A DNA stretch of 64,000 nt from Solobacterium sp. Its GTDB lineage: Bacteria > Bacillota_I > Bacilli_A > Erysipelotrichales > Erysipelotrichaceae. Location: contig JAFRMA010000053.1 of the NCBI GenBank assembly GCA_017430925.1, positions 51,338-115,337 on the forward strand, written 5' to 3'. Positions within the stretch are counted from its first letter, which is position 1, and each line of letters opens with the position of its first letter. Shown one piece after another: positions 17,812 to 26,073 of this stretch. Under the pieces are notes generated by a model that saw only the letters and a list, made by a program, of their open reading frames with translations, ran no database searches and was not told the origin of the DNA. The position numbers were made by a program, and so were the translations under genes.

Positions 17812-18253
17812 AGAGATCGTTGAAGATCAGAATCAGTACGTAGATGACAAATCCCCCGAAGAGGATCCCGGCACCGTCAATGAACATATCCGTGACCTGT
17901 GTGGATCTACCCTCATAGAAGTGCTGTATAAGTTCATCACTGACCGGGATCGTAAACAGGAAGAGCACAAAGTTCAGAAAGCGGTATTTGAATAACGGGC
18001 ACAGATGAATCGCCCAGCCGACCAGAAAACCCAGTCCGGAAAACTCCGCGAAGTGCGCCAGTTTGCGGATATAGCGGTTCAGAACGTAGGGATCTGCCCA
18101 GTATAAACCGAAACGCTGCAGGAATTCCATAACTTTCCCGGTCACGCCCAGAGACATCTGCTCAGAAGCTTCCGCAATCATCATGGAATTCCGGAAGATC
18201 AGCCAGATATACCCGGCAACGATCAGCCATGCCCACCAATGTCTTTTTCTCAT
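17798..18253 (-). CDS. VanZ-like membrane protein
   Basis: This 151-residue protein has about four transmembrane helices and VanZ-family signatures: an IRKLAHFAEFSGLGFLVGW helix and SDELIQHFYEGRSTQVTDMFIDGAG, with the conserved acidic and His residues. VanZ gives low-level teicoplanin resistance in enterococci; the general cellular role of the family is not known. AAAGGAGA is placed correctly before the ATG. It is divergent from yitT, and the two promoters must overlap within about 48 bases. Confidence 0.88.
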   Translation of the reverse strand: MRKRHWWAWLIVAGYIWLIFRNSMMIAEASEQMSLGVTGKVMEFLQRFGLYWADPYVLNRYIRKLAHFAEFSGLGFLVGWAIHLCPLFKYRFLNFVLFLFTIPVSDELIQHFYEGRSTQVTDMFIDGAGILFGGFVIYVLILIFNDLFRKR

Positions 18254-18287
18254 AGGTTCTCCTTTTGTGAGTAGTATAGTAACACAT

Positions 18288-18295
18288 GATATAAT
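18288..18295 (+). promoter_or_regulatory. Extended -10 of the yitT gene, giving a leaderless message
   Basis: TGA-TATAAT reads through 18288-18295 (TATAAT at 18290-18295). Seven bases downstream is the A of the yitT ATG (18302), and there is no ribosome site between, so transcription and translation probably begin at the same base. Confidence 0.55.
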
Positions 18296-18301
18296 ACTTT
18301 T

Positions 18302-19150
18302 ATGAAAAATCTTAATCTTCCTGATTTAATACAAATCTTCACCGGAACCCTGATCCTGGCCGTATCTGTTGTCTGGTTCATCATTCCGTACAATATATTA
18401 TCCGGCGGTGTGGCGGGTATTGCCGTCGCCCTGGAACCGTTATTACATCTGAACAAGATGGTGTTCGCAAACGTCCTGGTTATCGTTCTGCTCGGGGCAG
18501 GAACCATGGTTCTGGGTAAACAGTTCTTCCTGACCACAGCATTATCATCTCTGTTGTATCCGGTATTTACTTCTTTGCTTAGCAGGACTGCGTATATACC
18601 GCAGATCGATCCGGTTCTGGCTTCCTTCTACGGAGGATTGCTGGGAGGCGTGGGAATCGGTATTGTCATGCGTACCGGTGCCAGTACAGGCGGTATGGAT
18701 ATCCCTCCGATGATCATCCATAAATTGACAGGGATGAAGATCAATACACTGGTAATGATTACCGATGGTCTTACGGTATTGCTGGGACTGAGCTTGTATG
18801 GAATCGAAGAAGTTCTGGTCGGAATGATCTCGGTATTCGCTTCTTCCTATGCGATTGGCAAAGTATTGACCTTCGGATCCGCAACATCCAAATCTGTACA
18901 GATCATCTCCAGGGAGTGGCAGAAGATCACCACAGAAATCAACATGACATTCGAACGAGGAGCTACAGTATTCGACGCAATCGGGAGTTACAGCGGTGAA
19001 CCAAAGAAGGTAATTCTTGTCGTTGTGTCGGAGAGACAATACAACCACCTGATCGATACGATCAAGTCCATTGATCCGACAGCGTTTATTATTACTACGG
19101 ATGCGGCAGATATGCATGGGGAAGGGTTTACCTACGGAGCCCGGATATGA
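18302..19150 (+). CDS. yitT: YitT family membrane protein
   Basis: This 282-residue protein has five or six N-terminal helices (YitT_membrane domain, about 8-190, with TGGMDIPPMI and GGVAGIAVAL motifs) and a C-terminal DUF2179 cytosolic domain (about 200-280, with VVSERQYNHLIDTIKSID). The family is widespread in Firmicutes and has no assigned transport substrate. No ribosome site precedes the ATG; a perfect extended -10 ends six bases before it. It lies upstream of ftsE but separate from it. Confidence 0.9.
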   Translation: MKNLNLPDLIQIFTGTLILAVSVVWFIIPYNILSGGVAGIAVALEPLLHLNKMVFANVLVIVLLGAGTMVLGKQFFLTTALSSLLYPVFTSLLSRTAYIPQIDPVLASFYGGLLGGVGIGIVMRTGASTGGMDIPPMIIHKLTGMKINTLVMITDGLTVLLGLSLYGIEEVLVGMISVFASSYAIGKVLTFGSATSKSVQIISREWQKITTEINMTFERGATVFDAIGSYSGEPKKVILVVVSERQYNHLIDTIKSIDPTAFIITTDAADMHGEGFTYGARI

Positions 19151-19152
19151 TT

Positions 19153-19180
19153 TTGAAAACAGGCAACTCTGCTATATAAT
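19153..19180 (+). promoter_or_regulatory. Promoter of the ftsEX operon
   Basis: TTGAAA (19153-19158) and TATAAT (19175-19180) have a 16-base spacer. Transcription would begin near 19187, ahead of ACGGAGG and the ATG at 19208. Confidence 0.6.
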
Positions 19181-19207
19181 GAATAAGACCTTTGACGGAG
19201 GTGCGCG

Positions 19208-19900
19208 ATGATTGAATGTACACACGTATATAAAAAGTATAAGAACGGCGTAAATGCGCTGTATGACATAAATGTAAAGATCGACCAGGGAGAGTTCGTC
19301 TATATCATCGGACCTACAGGTTCCGGGAAAAGTACGTTTATCAAACTGCTTGACGGCGAAGAAATCCCTACGAAGGGAACCGTTAAAGTCGTTGGTATTG
19401 ATGTCGGCAAACTGAGACATTCCAAAGTGCCGGTATACCGCAGAAATATCGGGGTTGTCTTCCAGGATTTCCGTTTACTGCCTTCAAAGACAGTATTTGA
19501 GAATATTTCCTATGCGCTGGAAGTTATCAATATGGATAAGGATCTGATCCGGCGCCGTGTAAGAGCCGTAATGAATCTTGTCGGGCTGGAAGACAGGGGG
19601 AGTTCCTTCCCCGGACAGTTATCCGGCGGACAACAGCAGAGAGTTGCGATTGCCAGAGCGATTGCGAATCGTCCCAAGGTACTGATCGCGGACGAGCCGA
19701 CCGGTAACCTTGACCCGGGCATGTCTGATGAAATCATGAGTCTGCTGGAGAAGATCAACGAAGCTTACGGCACAACGATCCTGATGGTTACACATGATAT
19801 GGCCATCGTAAACAAGCATACAAAGCGTACGATCGTCCTGGAACACGGACATATCGTCGCAGATCTGGAAAGCGGAGGTTATGTACGTCATGATCGGTAG
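19208..19900 (+). CDS. ftsE: Cell division ATP-binding protein FtsE
   Basis: This 230-residue ABC ATPase has FtsE-specific style: Walker A GPTGSGKSTF, YRRNIGVVFQDFRLLPSKTVFEN, signature LSGGQQQRVAIARAIA, Walker B VLIADEPTGNLDP and the switch His in MVTHD. FtsE binds FtsX and uses ATP to signal across the membrane so that the wall hydrolase cuts septal peptidoglycan. The ftsX start lies inside its end, and the partner hydrolase follows, giving the usual Gram-positive division module. Confidence 0.95.
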   Translation: MIECTHVYKKYKNGVNALYDINVKIDQGEFVYIIGPTGSGKSTFIKLLDGEEIPTKGTVKVVGIDVGKLRHSKVPVYRRNIGVVFQDFRLLPSKTVFENISYALEVINMDKDLIRRRVRAVMNLVGLEDRGSSFPGQLSGGQQQRVAIARAIANRPKVLIADEPTGNLDPGMSDEIMSLLEKINEAYGTTILMVTHDMAIVNKHTKRTIVLEHGHIVADLESGGYVRHDR

Positions 19901-20795
19901 ATTATTCCGTCCCATAAAAGAAGGATTCCGGGGTGTGGTCCGGCATGGGTCCATGTCTTTTTCCAGTGCTTCCGCAGTAACGATCACATTGGTCATCATC
20001 AGTTTATTCCTGATCTTTACAACGAATGTCAGCCGTTTTACCCAGGGATTGGAACAGGTAGTACAGATTTCTGTTCTGGTGGATTATGACTATGAGGCAG
20101 CGGAAGAAGAAGACCGTATCAGTCTGGAAATCGGTAATATTGAAGGAGTTTCGGAAGTAAACTTCTCCAGTAAGGAAGATGAATTCCAGTATTATATTGA
20201 CAGTTTCAAGGATGAAAAGACCAAGGAAGCGTTTGAACCGTTCCGTGAGTCAAATCCCATGCATGACGCATTCTACGTAGAAGTAAAAAACGGCAGCGCT
20301 CTGGAAGAGATTGCCTCAAAAATTGAAACAGTTGAAGGTGTATACCGGGTCAATTTCGGCGGTTCCAGTGCCGTGAAGATGATTTCCGCATTGCGTACGA
20401 TCCGCTGGGCAGGCGGACTGCTGGCTCTGGCTTTATCGATTCTGGCAGTATCTCTGATCCAGAATACGATCAAGTTAACGATTCAGGCACGTGCGGATGA
20501 AATTGCGATCATGCGCAGTGTCGGCGCGAAGAATGGTTTTATCCGTTCCCCGTTCCTTGTGGAAGGAATCCTGATTGGTATTCTCGGTTCCGTGATTCCG
20601 GTTGCGGTCATCTACTTTGGCTATAAATATCTGTATGAAATGACCGGCGGTTATGTGATCTCCAACATGTTTGAACTGATTCCTCCGATTCCGTATGTTT
20701 ACTATGTTGCGGGTGTGATTCTCCTGATCGGTATTATTGTCGGTTTCCTGGGAAGTTTCTTCTCCGTATCCAGATATCTGAGGTGGAAGAGATAA
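19890..20795 (+). CDS. ftsX: Cell division protein FtsX
   Basis: This 301-residue protein has an N-terminal cytoplasmic stretch with a first helix (about 30-50), an extracellular loop (about 55-170), and three C-terminal helices. GGAGG at 19874-19878 fits the ATG at 19890 (MIGRLF) better than the ATG at 19881. It overlaps ftsE by 11 bases. In Gram-positives the extracellular loop contacts a PcsB- or CwlO-type hydrolase, and such a gene follows here with a one-base overlap (TAATG). Confidence 0.94.
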   Translation: MIGRLFRPIKEGFRGVVRHGSMSFSSASAVTITLVIISLFLIFTTNVSRFTQGLEQVVQISVLVDYDYEAAEEEDRISLEIGNIEGVSEVNFSSKEDEFQYYIDSFKDEKTKEAFEPFRESNPMHDAFYVEVKNGSALEEIASKIETVEGVYRVNFGGSSAVKMISALRTIRWAGGLLALALSILAVSLIQNTIKLTIQARADEIAIMRSVGAKNGFIRSPFLVEGILIGILGSVIPVAVIYFGYKYLYEMTGGYVISNMFELIPPIPYVYYVAGVILLIGIIVGFLGSFFSVSRYLRWKR

Positions 20796-22180
20796 TGAAG
20801 AAATTACTCTCGGTAATTACTGTGCTTTTTCTGGCTGTCGGTATGATCATGCCGGTTACAGCAGAAGATGACTTCAGTGATACCACATACTGGACAAATC
20901 TGTGCACCGGTGCCGGCGGTGTATCTTTGACGATTGCCCAGAAGAAATCCTGCGCAGCCTTCATGAACTACATGAAGTCACAAAGTAAGGATCTGGAGAA
21001 AGCGCTGGAAGACATTGACAACAAGATGCAGGATGCGGCTGCGGAACTGGCGCGTCTTGGACGGGAAGTACAGAACTACCAGGCTCAGGTCTATCAGCTG
21101 AATCAGACAATTGCGATGTATAACGGACAGATCGCAGTCAAGGAACAGGAAATTGAAAGACTTGAGGGAGAGATTGCGGACAGTGAAGCACAGATCAATG
21201 CGGCTGAAGAGAAGATCAAGGAACGTATGGTCATGGCGCAGGAAACCATGCGTCTGAATCCCTATCTGGATATTCTGATGGGAGCCAGAAGTTTCAATGA
21301 TTTTATCCGTATCACCAACGGACTAAGTGATATCACTGCCTATGATGAAAAGACCATGCAGGATCTTCAGGTCCTGATTGAAAAACTGAATAACGATAAG
21401 ATCCAGGTAGAGAAAGAAAAAGAAGATATCGAAGCACTCAAGGTGGAAGTTGTTGCCAAGCAGGCGGAAGTACTGGCATTGTTGTATCAGGTACAGCTGC
21501 TGGAAGAAGAACAGTACAGGCAATACGCGGAATTACAGGCACAGGGCAACAAGATTGCGTCTAATATCGATGCGATCAAGGCTACCATGGACAGTATCCA
21601 GGAGAAACTGAACGAAGTCGTGGCGGCAGGTGGATGGACATATCCGGTAGCCGGAGGTCATATCAATCCGAACGCAGGGACCTGGCATTACTATTCCGGA
21701 GCGTTACATCTCGGTGCTGACTTTGTCGGCAGTAAGGGTACCCCTGTCGTAGCCGCAGGTAATGGTGTTATCCTGCACAGTACAGACGGCTGTGATGACG
21801 GTTATATCGGCAACGGCTGTACGTACGGCGGTGCCTGGGGCGGCGGGAATCAGGTATTTGCGTTGTTTAAGATCAGCGGCGGCCTGTACGGTATGTCCTA
21901 CAGTCACTTGTTAAAAGGTACGACGATTGCGGCAGGTACCGTGGTTAAATCCGGGGATATCATTGCGTCTCTGGGAACCTCCGGTAATAGTTCGGGACCG
22001 CACTGTCATATCGAAATCTATTATCTCGGAAGCGCGGACAACTTCGCTTATTATGCGTCACACTGGAACGGTGATCTCGCGTTTAACGCCGGTTGGGGTG
22101 TGACCGGATACAATCTGCGTTGTGAAGCAGGAAACAGCGCACCTTGCAGAGTCAGACCGGAATCGGTCTACGGAGGCTGA
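20795..22180 (+). CDS. PcsB-like coiled-coil M23 peptidase, likely FtsX-controlled
   Basis: The 461-residue secreted protein has a signal peptide (1-23, ending VTAED), a long coiled coil (about 60-275) like PcsB and EnvC, and a C-terminal M23 (LytM) domain. The metal ligands look intact: HLGAD supplies His and Asp, and GPHCHIE the HxH pair, so it should be an active peptidoglycan endopeptidase and not a degenerate activator. Cysteines in the catalytic domain (DGCDDGYIGNGC) could form a disulfide. The start overlaps the ftsX stop (TAATG). Confidence 0.9.
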   Translation: MKKLLSVITVLFLAVGMIMPVTAEDDFSDTTYWTNLCTGAGGVSLTIAQKKSCAAFMNYMKSQSKDLEKALEDIDNKMQDAAAELARLGREVQNYQAQVYQLNQTIAMYNGQIAVKEQEIERLEGEIADSEAQINAAEEKIKERMVMAQETMRLNPYLDILMGARSFNDFIRITNGLSDITAYDEKTMQDLQVLIEKLNNDKIQVEKEKEDIEALKVEVVAKQAEVLALLYQVQLLEEEQYRQYAELQAQGNKIASNIDAIKATMDSIQEKLNEVVAAGGWTYPVAGGHINPNAGTWHYYSGALHLGADFVGSKGTPVVAAGNGVILHSTDGCDDGYIGNGCTYGGAWGGGNQVFALFKISGGLYGMSYSHLLKGTTIAAGTVVKSGDIIASLGTSGNSSGPHCHIEIYYLGSADNFAYYASHWNGDLAFNAGWGVTGYNLRCEAGNSAPCRVRPESVYGG

Positions 22181-22181
22181 T

Positions 22182-22970
22182 ATGGAAAAAGGATATCGCA
22201 GCAAACTGATTACGATCATTATTTTAACGTTACTGATTTTTCTGGGACTGATCTATCTGAAGTTCTTTGCGAAGCCGTCCCCAAAACCGGCAAAGCCAAC
22301 ATCAAGTCCTGCGGCAGAGACAACAACACCAACGCCGGATGAAACAGAAGAACCGACGCCGGAAATTATACCAACACCGGAACCTACGCCGGAGATCGTA
22401 GTTGATCTGGACTCCAATGACAGTATCAACAAGTTTGTGAATAAGAATTACACGATAGATTCAGGCTATGTACCGTCGGATCTGCGGAAAGTGAATGTAC
22501 GCTGTAACTCTGACCAGATGCTTCGTGCCGAAGCTGCAGATGCCCTGGAAAAGATGATGGGAGCGGCTCTGGATCAGGGACTCACCCTGAAACTGCTCAG
22601 CGGTTATCGTTCCTATAAAGAACAGGTATCTCTGTACAACACCTATCTGAACCGTTACGGGAAAGCCAAGACAGCGACCATGGACGCCTATCCCGGAGGA
22701 AGTGAACACCAGCTTGGACTGGCGGTAGATCTGGGCAACGTGAGCGGAAAATGTGAACTGATCACCTGCTTTGTGGAATATCCGACTTATACATGGCTGC
22801 ACGAACATGCGCATGAATACGGATATATTGAACGTTATCCGCAGGGAAAGGAAAACATTACCGGAATCATGTTCTCACCTTGGCATTTCCGCTCTGTCGG
22901 CATAGAGGAAGCGAAGAGAATTCATGACAGCGGATTAACGATGGAAGAATTTTACGGACGTACACAATAA
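22182..22970 (+). CDS. D-alanyl-D-alanine carboxypeptidase, VanY family
   Basis: The 262-residue protein has an N-terminal membrane anchor (about 9-28), a Pro/Thr/Glu-rich linker (about 30-75), and a peptidase domain with the zinc motifs SEHQLGLAVD and SPWHFR. It should trim D-Ala from peptidoglycan stem peptides outside the cell. GGAGG is 5 bases before the ATG at 22182; the frame extends upstream into the pcsB-like gene but without its own ribosome site. It is the last gene of the ftsEX operon before a terminator. Confidence 0.92.
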   Translation: MEKGYRSKLITIIILTLLIFLGLIYLKFFAKPSPKPAKPTSSPAAETTTPTPDETEEPTPEIIPTPEPTPEIVVDLDSNDSINKFVNKNYTIDSGYVPSDLRKVNVRCNSDQMLRAEAADALEKMMGAALDQGLTLKLLSGYRSYKEQVSLYNTYLNRYGKAKTATMDAYPGGSEHQLGLAVDLGNVSGKCELITCFVEYPTYTWLHEHAHEYGYIERYPQGKENITGIMFSPWHFRSVGIEEAKRIHDSGLTMEEFYGRTQ

Positions 22971-22976
22971 GATGAA

Positions 22977-23015
22977 AAAAGATCAGCGGGAAGTTCAACG
23001 CTGGTCTTTTCTTTT
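22977..23015 (+). terminator. Terminator of the ftsEX-pcsB-vanY operon
   Basis: AAAAGATCAGCG (22977-22988) pairs with CGCTGGTCTTTT (22999-23010) with one G-U pair, followed by CTTTT. Confidence 0.75.
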
Positions 23016-23123
23016 CCTGTTGATAAACAAGATTTGTGACAAAACCACAGTATCTGTATAACGATACATGGAGAAATTGAAAAAAGTTGATCACTAATCA
23101 TAGTTTTTCTTACAAGAATACGG

Positions 23124-23129
23124 TAAAAT
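23124..23129 (+). promoter_or_regulatory. -10 box directly before the first MATE gene
   Basis: TAAAAT at 23124-23129 would start transcription near 23136, next to the ATG at 23137. No Shine-Dalgarno sequence is visible and no good -35 box was found. Confidence 0.35.
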
Positions 23130-23136
23130 TTTTCAT

Positions 23137-24522
23137 ATGTCATCAAACATAACGGAAGAAAACAAGAGTAAATATTTCGGAGACGCAGAGTTCTACAGCA
23201 GAAGTGCCCGCCTGGCGATTCCGTCCATGTTGCAGCAGCTGCTGAGCAGTGCCATGGGTATTGTCGATACCATGTTTGTGTCATGGATCGGCAAGGTATC
23301 CGCAGTAGGTGTCGGCAGTCAGCTGGAAGCGCTGGCAATCGGTGTCTGTTTCGGTGTCATGGAAGGTGTAGGAATCTTCTCTGCGCAGTTCTTCGGTGCC
23401 AAGGACTTCCATAATATGCGGAAATCTTTCGGACTGGCTCTGCTTCTGTGCTTTATGATTACCGGTACCTGGTTCCTGAGTGTATCCTTCTTCGGTCCTC
23501 AGATCATGCATTTCTATGTCAAGGATCCGCAGGTAATTGCGGATGGTCTGATCTATCTGAAGATCGTGCGTTTCTCGTATGTGCCGATGGCTCTGGCCCT
23601 GGTATTCAACCATATGTTCCGGTGTATTCACCGTACTGCCATCCCGATGTGGATCGGTATCGGAAGTATGTCCTGTAACTGTTTCTTCAACTATGTGCTG
23701 ATCTTCGGCAAACTTGGTTTCCCGGAGATGGGTGTTGCCGGTGCAGCTATGGGTACGTTGATTGCCCAGCTGGTATCTCTTACTTCCTATATAATCGTTT
23801 CCATCTATCTGAAGGTACCGTTTATCGGACCTCTGAAGGAAATCTTCACGATGAATTATCACTTTGTGAAACCGATCATGGGCAGAACGATTCCGACAAT
23901 TATCAATGAGACATTCTTCAGTTTCGGTTCTTCCATGTTTATCAAGGCTTATGCGTTGTTAGGCACCCAGGTTACGGATGCCTACTATGTAGGAAATACC
24001 ATCACCCGGATGTTCTTCAGCGTATGTAACGGTCTTGGCGTAGCGACTTCGATGATGCTTGGCGCGGAACTCGGGGCCGGCAGAAGGGATGACGCGATCC
24101 GCATGAGTCGGTACTTCCTTACCATGTCCCTGATCCTTGCCTTAGGCTTTACGGGAGTTATCGTAGCCTGTGCAAGACCTCTGGTGAATCTCTTTGGTAT
24201 GAGTGATCCTGAAGTATATAAGATGGCGATCGGTGTTGTCAGGGTATCTGCTTTACGTATTGCGCTGCGTCTGGTGATCGTGGTTGTCTTCTCATCCCTG
24301 CGGTCCGGCGGAGACGCAAGATACCTGATGTTCCTGGATTCCGGAATGATGTGGATGGTCGGCATTCCGCTGGCATATCTCTGCGTCACGGTATTCGGTC
24401 TGACGAACTTTGTGGTCGTCTTCCTGATCGTACAGATGGAACAGTTAGTCCGTGCCTTGTTGGGAATTCGCAGATTATTGTCAAACAAATGGGCAATTAA
24501 TTTAACAAAATTAGTGAACTAA
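23137..24522 (+). CDS. MATE family efflux transporter
   Basis: This 461-residue membrane protein has about twelve helices in two similar halves, with the MATE start (RLAIPSMLQQLLSSAMGIVDTMFVSWIG). It belongs to the NorM/DinF superfamily, which uses Na+ or H+ gradients to export drugs or metabolites; the substrate is unknown. It has no ribosome site and may be leaderless. A second MATE gene lies 1.6 kb downstream; the two are too different to be a recent duplication. Confidence 0.9.
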   Translation: MSSNITEENKSKYFGDAEFYSRSARLAIPSMLQQLLSSAMGIVDTMFVSWIGKVSAVGVGSQLEALAIGVCFGVMEGVGIFSAQFFGAKDFHNMRKSFGLALLLCFMITGTWFLSVSFFGPQIMHFYVKDPQVIADGLIYLKIVRFSYVPMALALVFNHMFRCIHRTAIPMWIGIGSMSCNCFFNYVLIFGKLGFPEMGVAGAAMGTLIAQLVSLTSYIIVSIYLKVPFIGPLKEIFTMNYHFVKPIMGRTIPTIINETFFSFGSSMFIKAYALLGTQVTDAYYVGNTITRMFFSVCNGLGVATSMMLGAELGAGRRDDAIRMSRYFLTMSLILALGFTGVIVACARPLVNLFGMSDPEVYKMAIGVVRVSALRIALRLVIVVVFSSLRSGGDARYLMFLDSGMMWMVGIPLAYLCVTVFGLTNFVVVFLIVQMEQLVRALLGIRRLLSNKWAINLTKLVN

Positions 24523-24573
24523 CAGAAATATTTTGATATAGAATATAGGTATATTTGAGTTTAGGAGAAAGTT

Positions 24574-25944
24574 ATGGATTGGAAAGATTTAAGTGGTTTT
24601 GATGAAAAGTATGCCAAGGTCAGAATTCGTGAGCATAAGACCTTCGGCGGAAAGGTGGTGGAGGTACTCTACGGAGCCAAAGATGAAAACGGTAATCCGG
24701 TAATGGCCAGAGAAGGTGCGGATGACGGACACGGTCGTTGGTTCGGTATTGACATTAACGGTGACCACCGTATGTTTTCGTTACAGAAACCCGCTTCTGA
24801 AGGAGGCGAGATCGAGTACGCTACTGAGAGTGGTGATCATGCCCTGGAAGATATGGAAAACACAATCATAAGAAAACAGGAGATCTGCCGCGAATTGCTC
24901 GGTATCCTTAACAGTAATGAAAGTGATTCCATGCAGGAAAGAATCAGTGCCCTGGAAGAAGAATGGAACGGTCTGAAAGACTGGAATACACCGAAAGAAG
25001 AAAACTTCGCCAGGCGTTATGCGCAGCTGATGGATGAGTTCGCTCATCACCAGAATGTCATCAAGCAGAATGTTCTGGATAAGCAGGCAATCGTGGAAAA
25101 GGCAAAAGAACTTGCGGAATCCACCAGCTGGAAAACAGCTCAGCAGGGGTTTGAAAACCTGTTGAAGGAACTGAAGAATATCGGTTCTGCAGGAAGTCTG
25201 GATGATGAGATCTACCAGCAGTTCAAGGAAGCCAGAAGCGCATTCAACAAGAAGCGTTCGGAATACTTCAGCCAGCTGGATGAGATCCGTGCTGCCAGCA
25301 AGGTCAAGAAAGAAGAACTGATCGGACAGGCAAAAGAAGTTCTCGAAAACAAGAACTTCAAGGCTGCGACAGATAAGATGAACGCGCTGATGGAAGAGTG
25401 GAAGAAAGCGGGCAGTTCCGGACGTGACTTCGACGATATCCTGTGGGAACAGTTCAACGGTATCCGCAAGGAATTCTTCGATAAGAGAAAAGCATTCTAC
25501 AACGAGATGCGCGAAGCTCAGAAGAAGAGTTCTGAGATCAAGAACAGCCTGATCGATGAAGTAAAGAAGATTGTCGAAAACGCAGACTTCTCCAAGGATA
25601 TCACGGAGAGAATGAAAGAAATCGACAAGGAATGGAAAGCAGCCGGATTCTCCGGAAAAGAGATCAACGATGCGCTGTGGGAAACCTTCAAGGAAGTCAA
25701 GAACCAGTTCTGGGATGCGAAGCACGCAAACAGCCAGGATCGTTTCCGCGAAATCATCAGCCGTAAGGAAGATACACTGAAGAAGATCCGTACAGAAATC
25801 GATGACCTTCAGGTAAAGGAATACGAGACAGAAGACTATGACCGTATTCATTCCATTCAGAAACGGATCGAAGAGAAGAAAGTTACCGCAGAATCCATAG
25901 AAAACGATATTAAAGAATTAAACGAAAAACTGGACAAGCAGTAA
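24574..25944 (+). CDS. DUF349 repeat protein
   Basis: The 456-residue hydrophilic, almost entirely helical protein has a short N-terminal domain (1-85) and at least three DUF349 repeats of about 75 residues (from about 180 onward), each marked by a W(K)xAG(F/S)SG...LWExF pattern followed by a charged helix. The C-terminus is a Lys/Glu coiled coil. DUF349 proteins are widespread in bacteria but lack a firm function. AGGAGAAAG precedes the ATG. It lies alone between two MATE genes and ends in a strong terminator. Confidence 0.85.
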   Translation: MDWKDLSGFDEKYAKVRIREHKTFGGKVVEVLYGAKDENGNPVMAREGADDGHGRWFGIDINGDHRMFSLQKPASEGGEIEYATESGDHALEDMENTIIRKQEICRELLGILNSNESDSMQERISALEEEWNGLKDWNTPKEENFARRYAQLMDEFAHHQNVIKQNVLDKQAIVEKAKELAESTSWKTAQQGFENLLKELKNIGSAGSLDDEIYQQFKEARSAFNKKRSEYFSQLDEIRAASKVKKEELIGQAKEVLENKNFKAATDKMNALMEEWKKAGSSGRDFDDILWEQFNGIRKEFFDKRKAFYNEMREAQKKSSEIKNSLIDEVKKIVENADFSKDITERMKEIDKEWKAAGFSGKEINDALWETFKEVKNQFWDAKHANSQDRFREIISRKEDTLKKIRTEIDDLQVKEYETEDYDRIHSIQKRIEEKKVTAESIENDIKELNEKLDKQ

Positions 25945-25951
25945 ACATTAC

Positions 25952-25982
25952 AACCGTGTCATTACGACACGGTTTTCCTTTC
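25952..25982 (+). terminator. Terminator after the DUF349 gene
   Basis: AACCGTGTC (25952-25960) and GACACGGTT (25966-25974) form a perfect 9-bp stem with a 5-base loop, followed by TTCCTTTCC. Confidence 0.85.
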
Positions 25983-26073
25983 CTTTGAATGAAAACAATT
26001 ACAGAATATTAGTGTTTTCTTTCTGTAAACACATTGTATAATGGGCTTTGACACTTGTTCAGGGGATAAGAGT

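Noticed and set aside
20795..22180. PcsB-like protein as a degenerate (EnvC-type) activator
   Set aside because: The M23 metal ligands (HLGAD and HCH) are present, so it should be catalytic.
24781..25851. 356-codon open frame on the minus strand
   Set aside because: It lies entirely opposite the DUF349 gene, whose regular Lys/Glu codons create long open antisense frames. It has no ribosome site, and its product is low-complexity Leu/Phe/Cys sequence.
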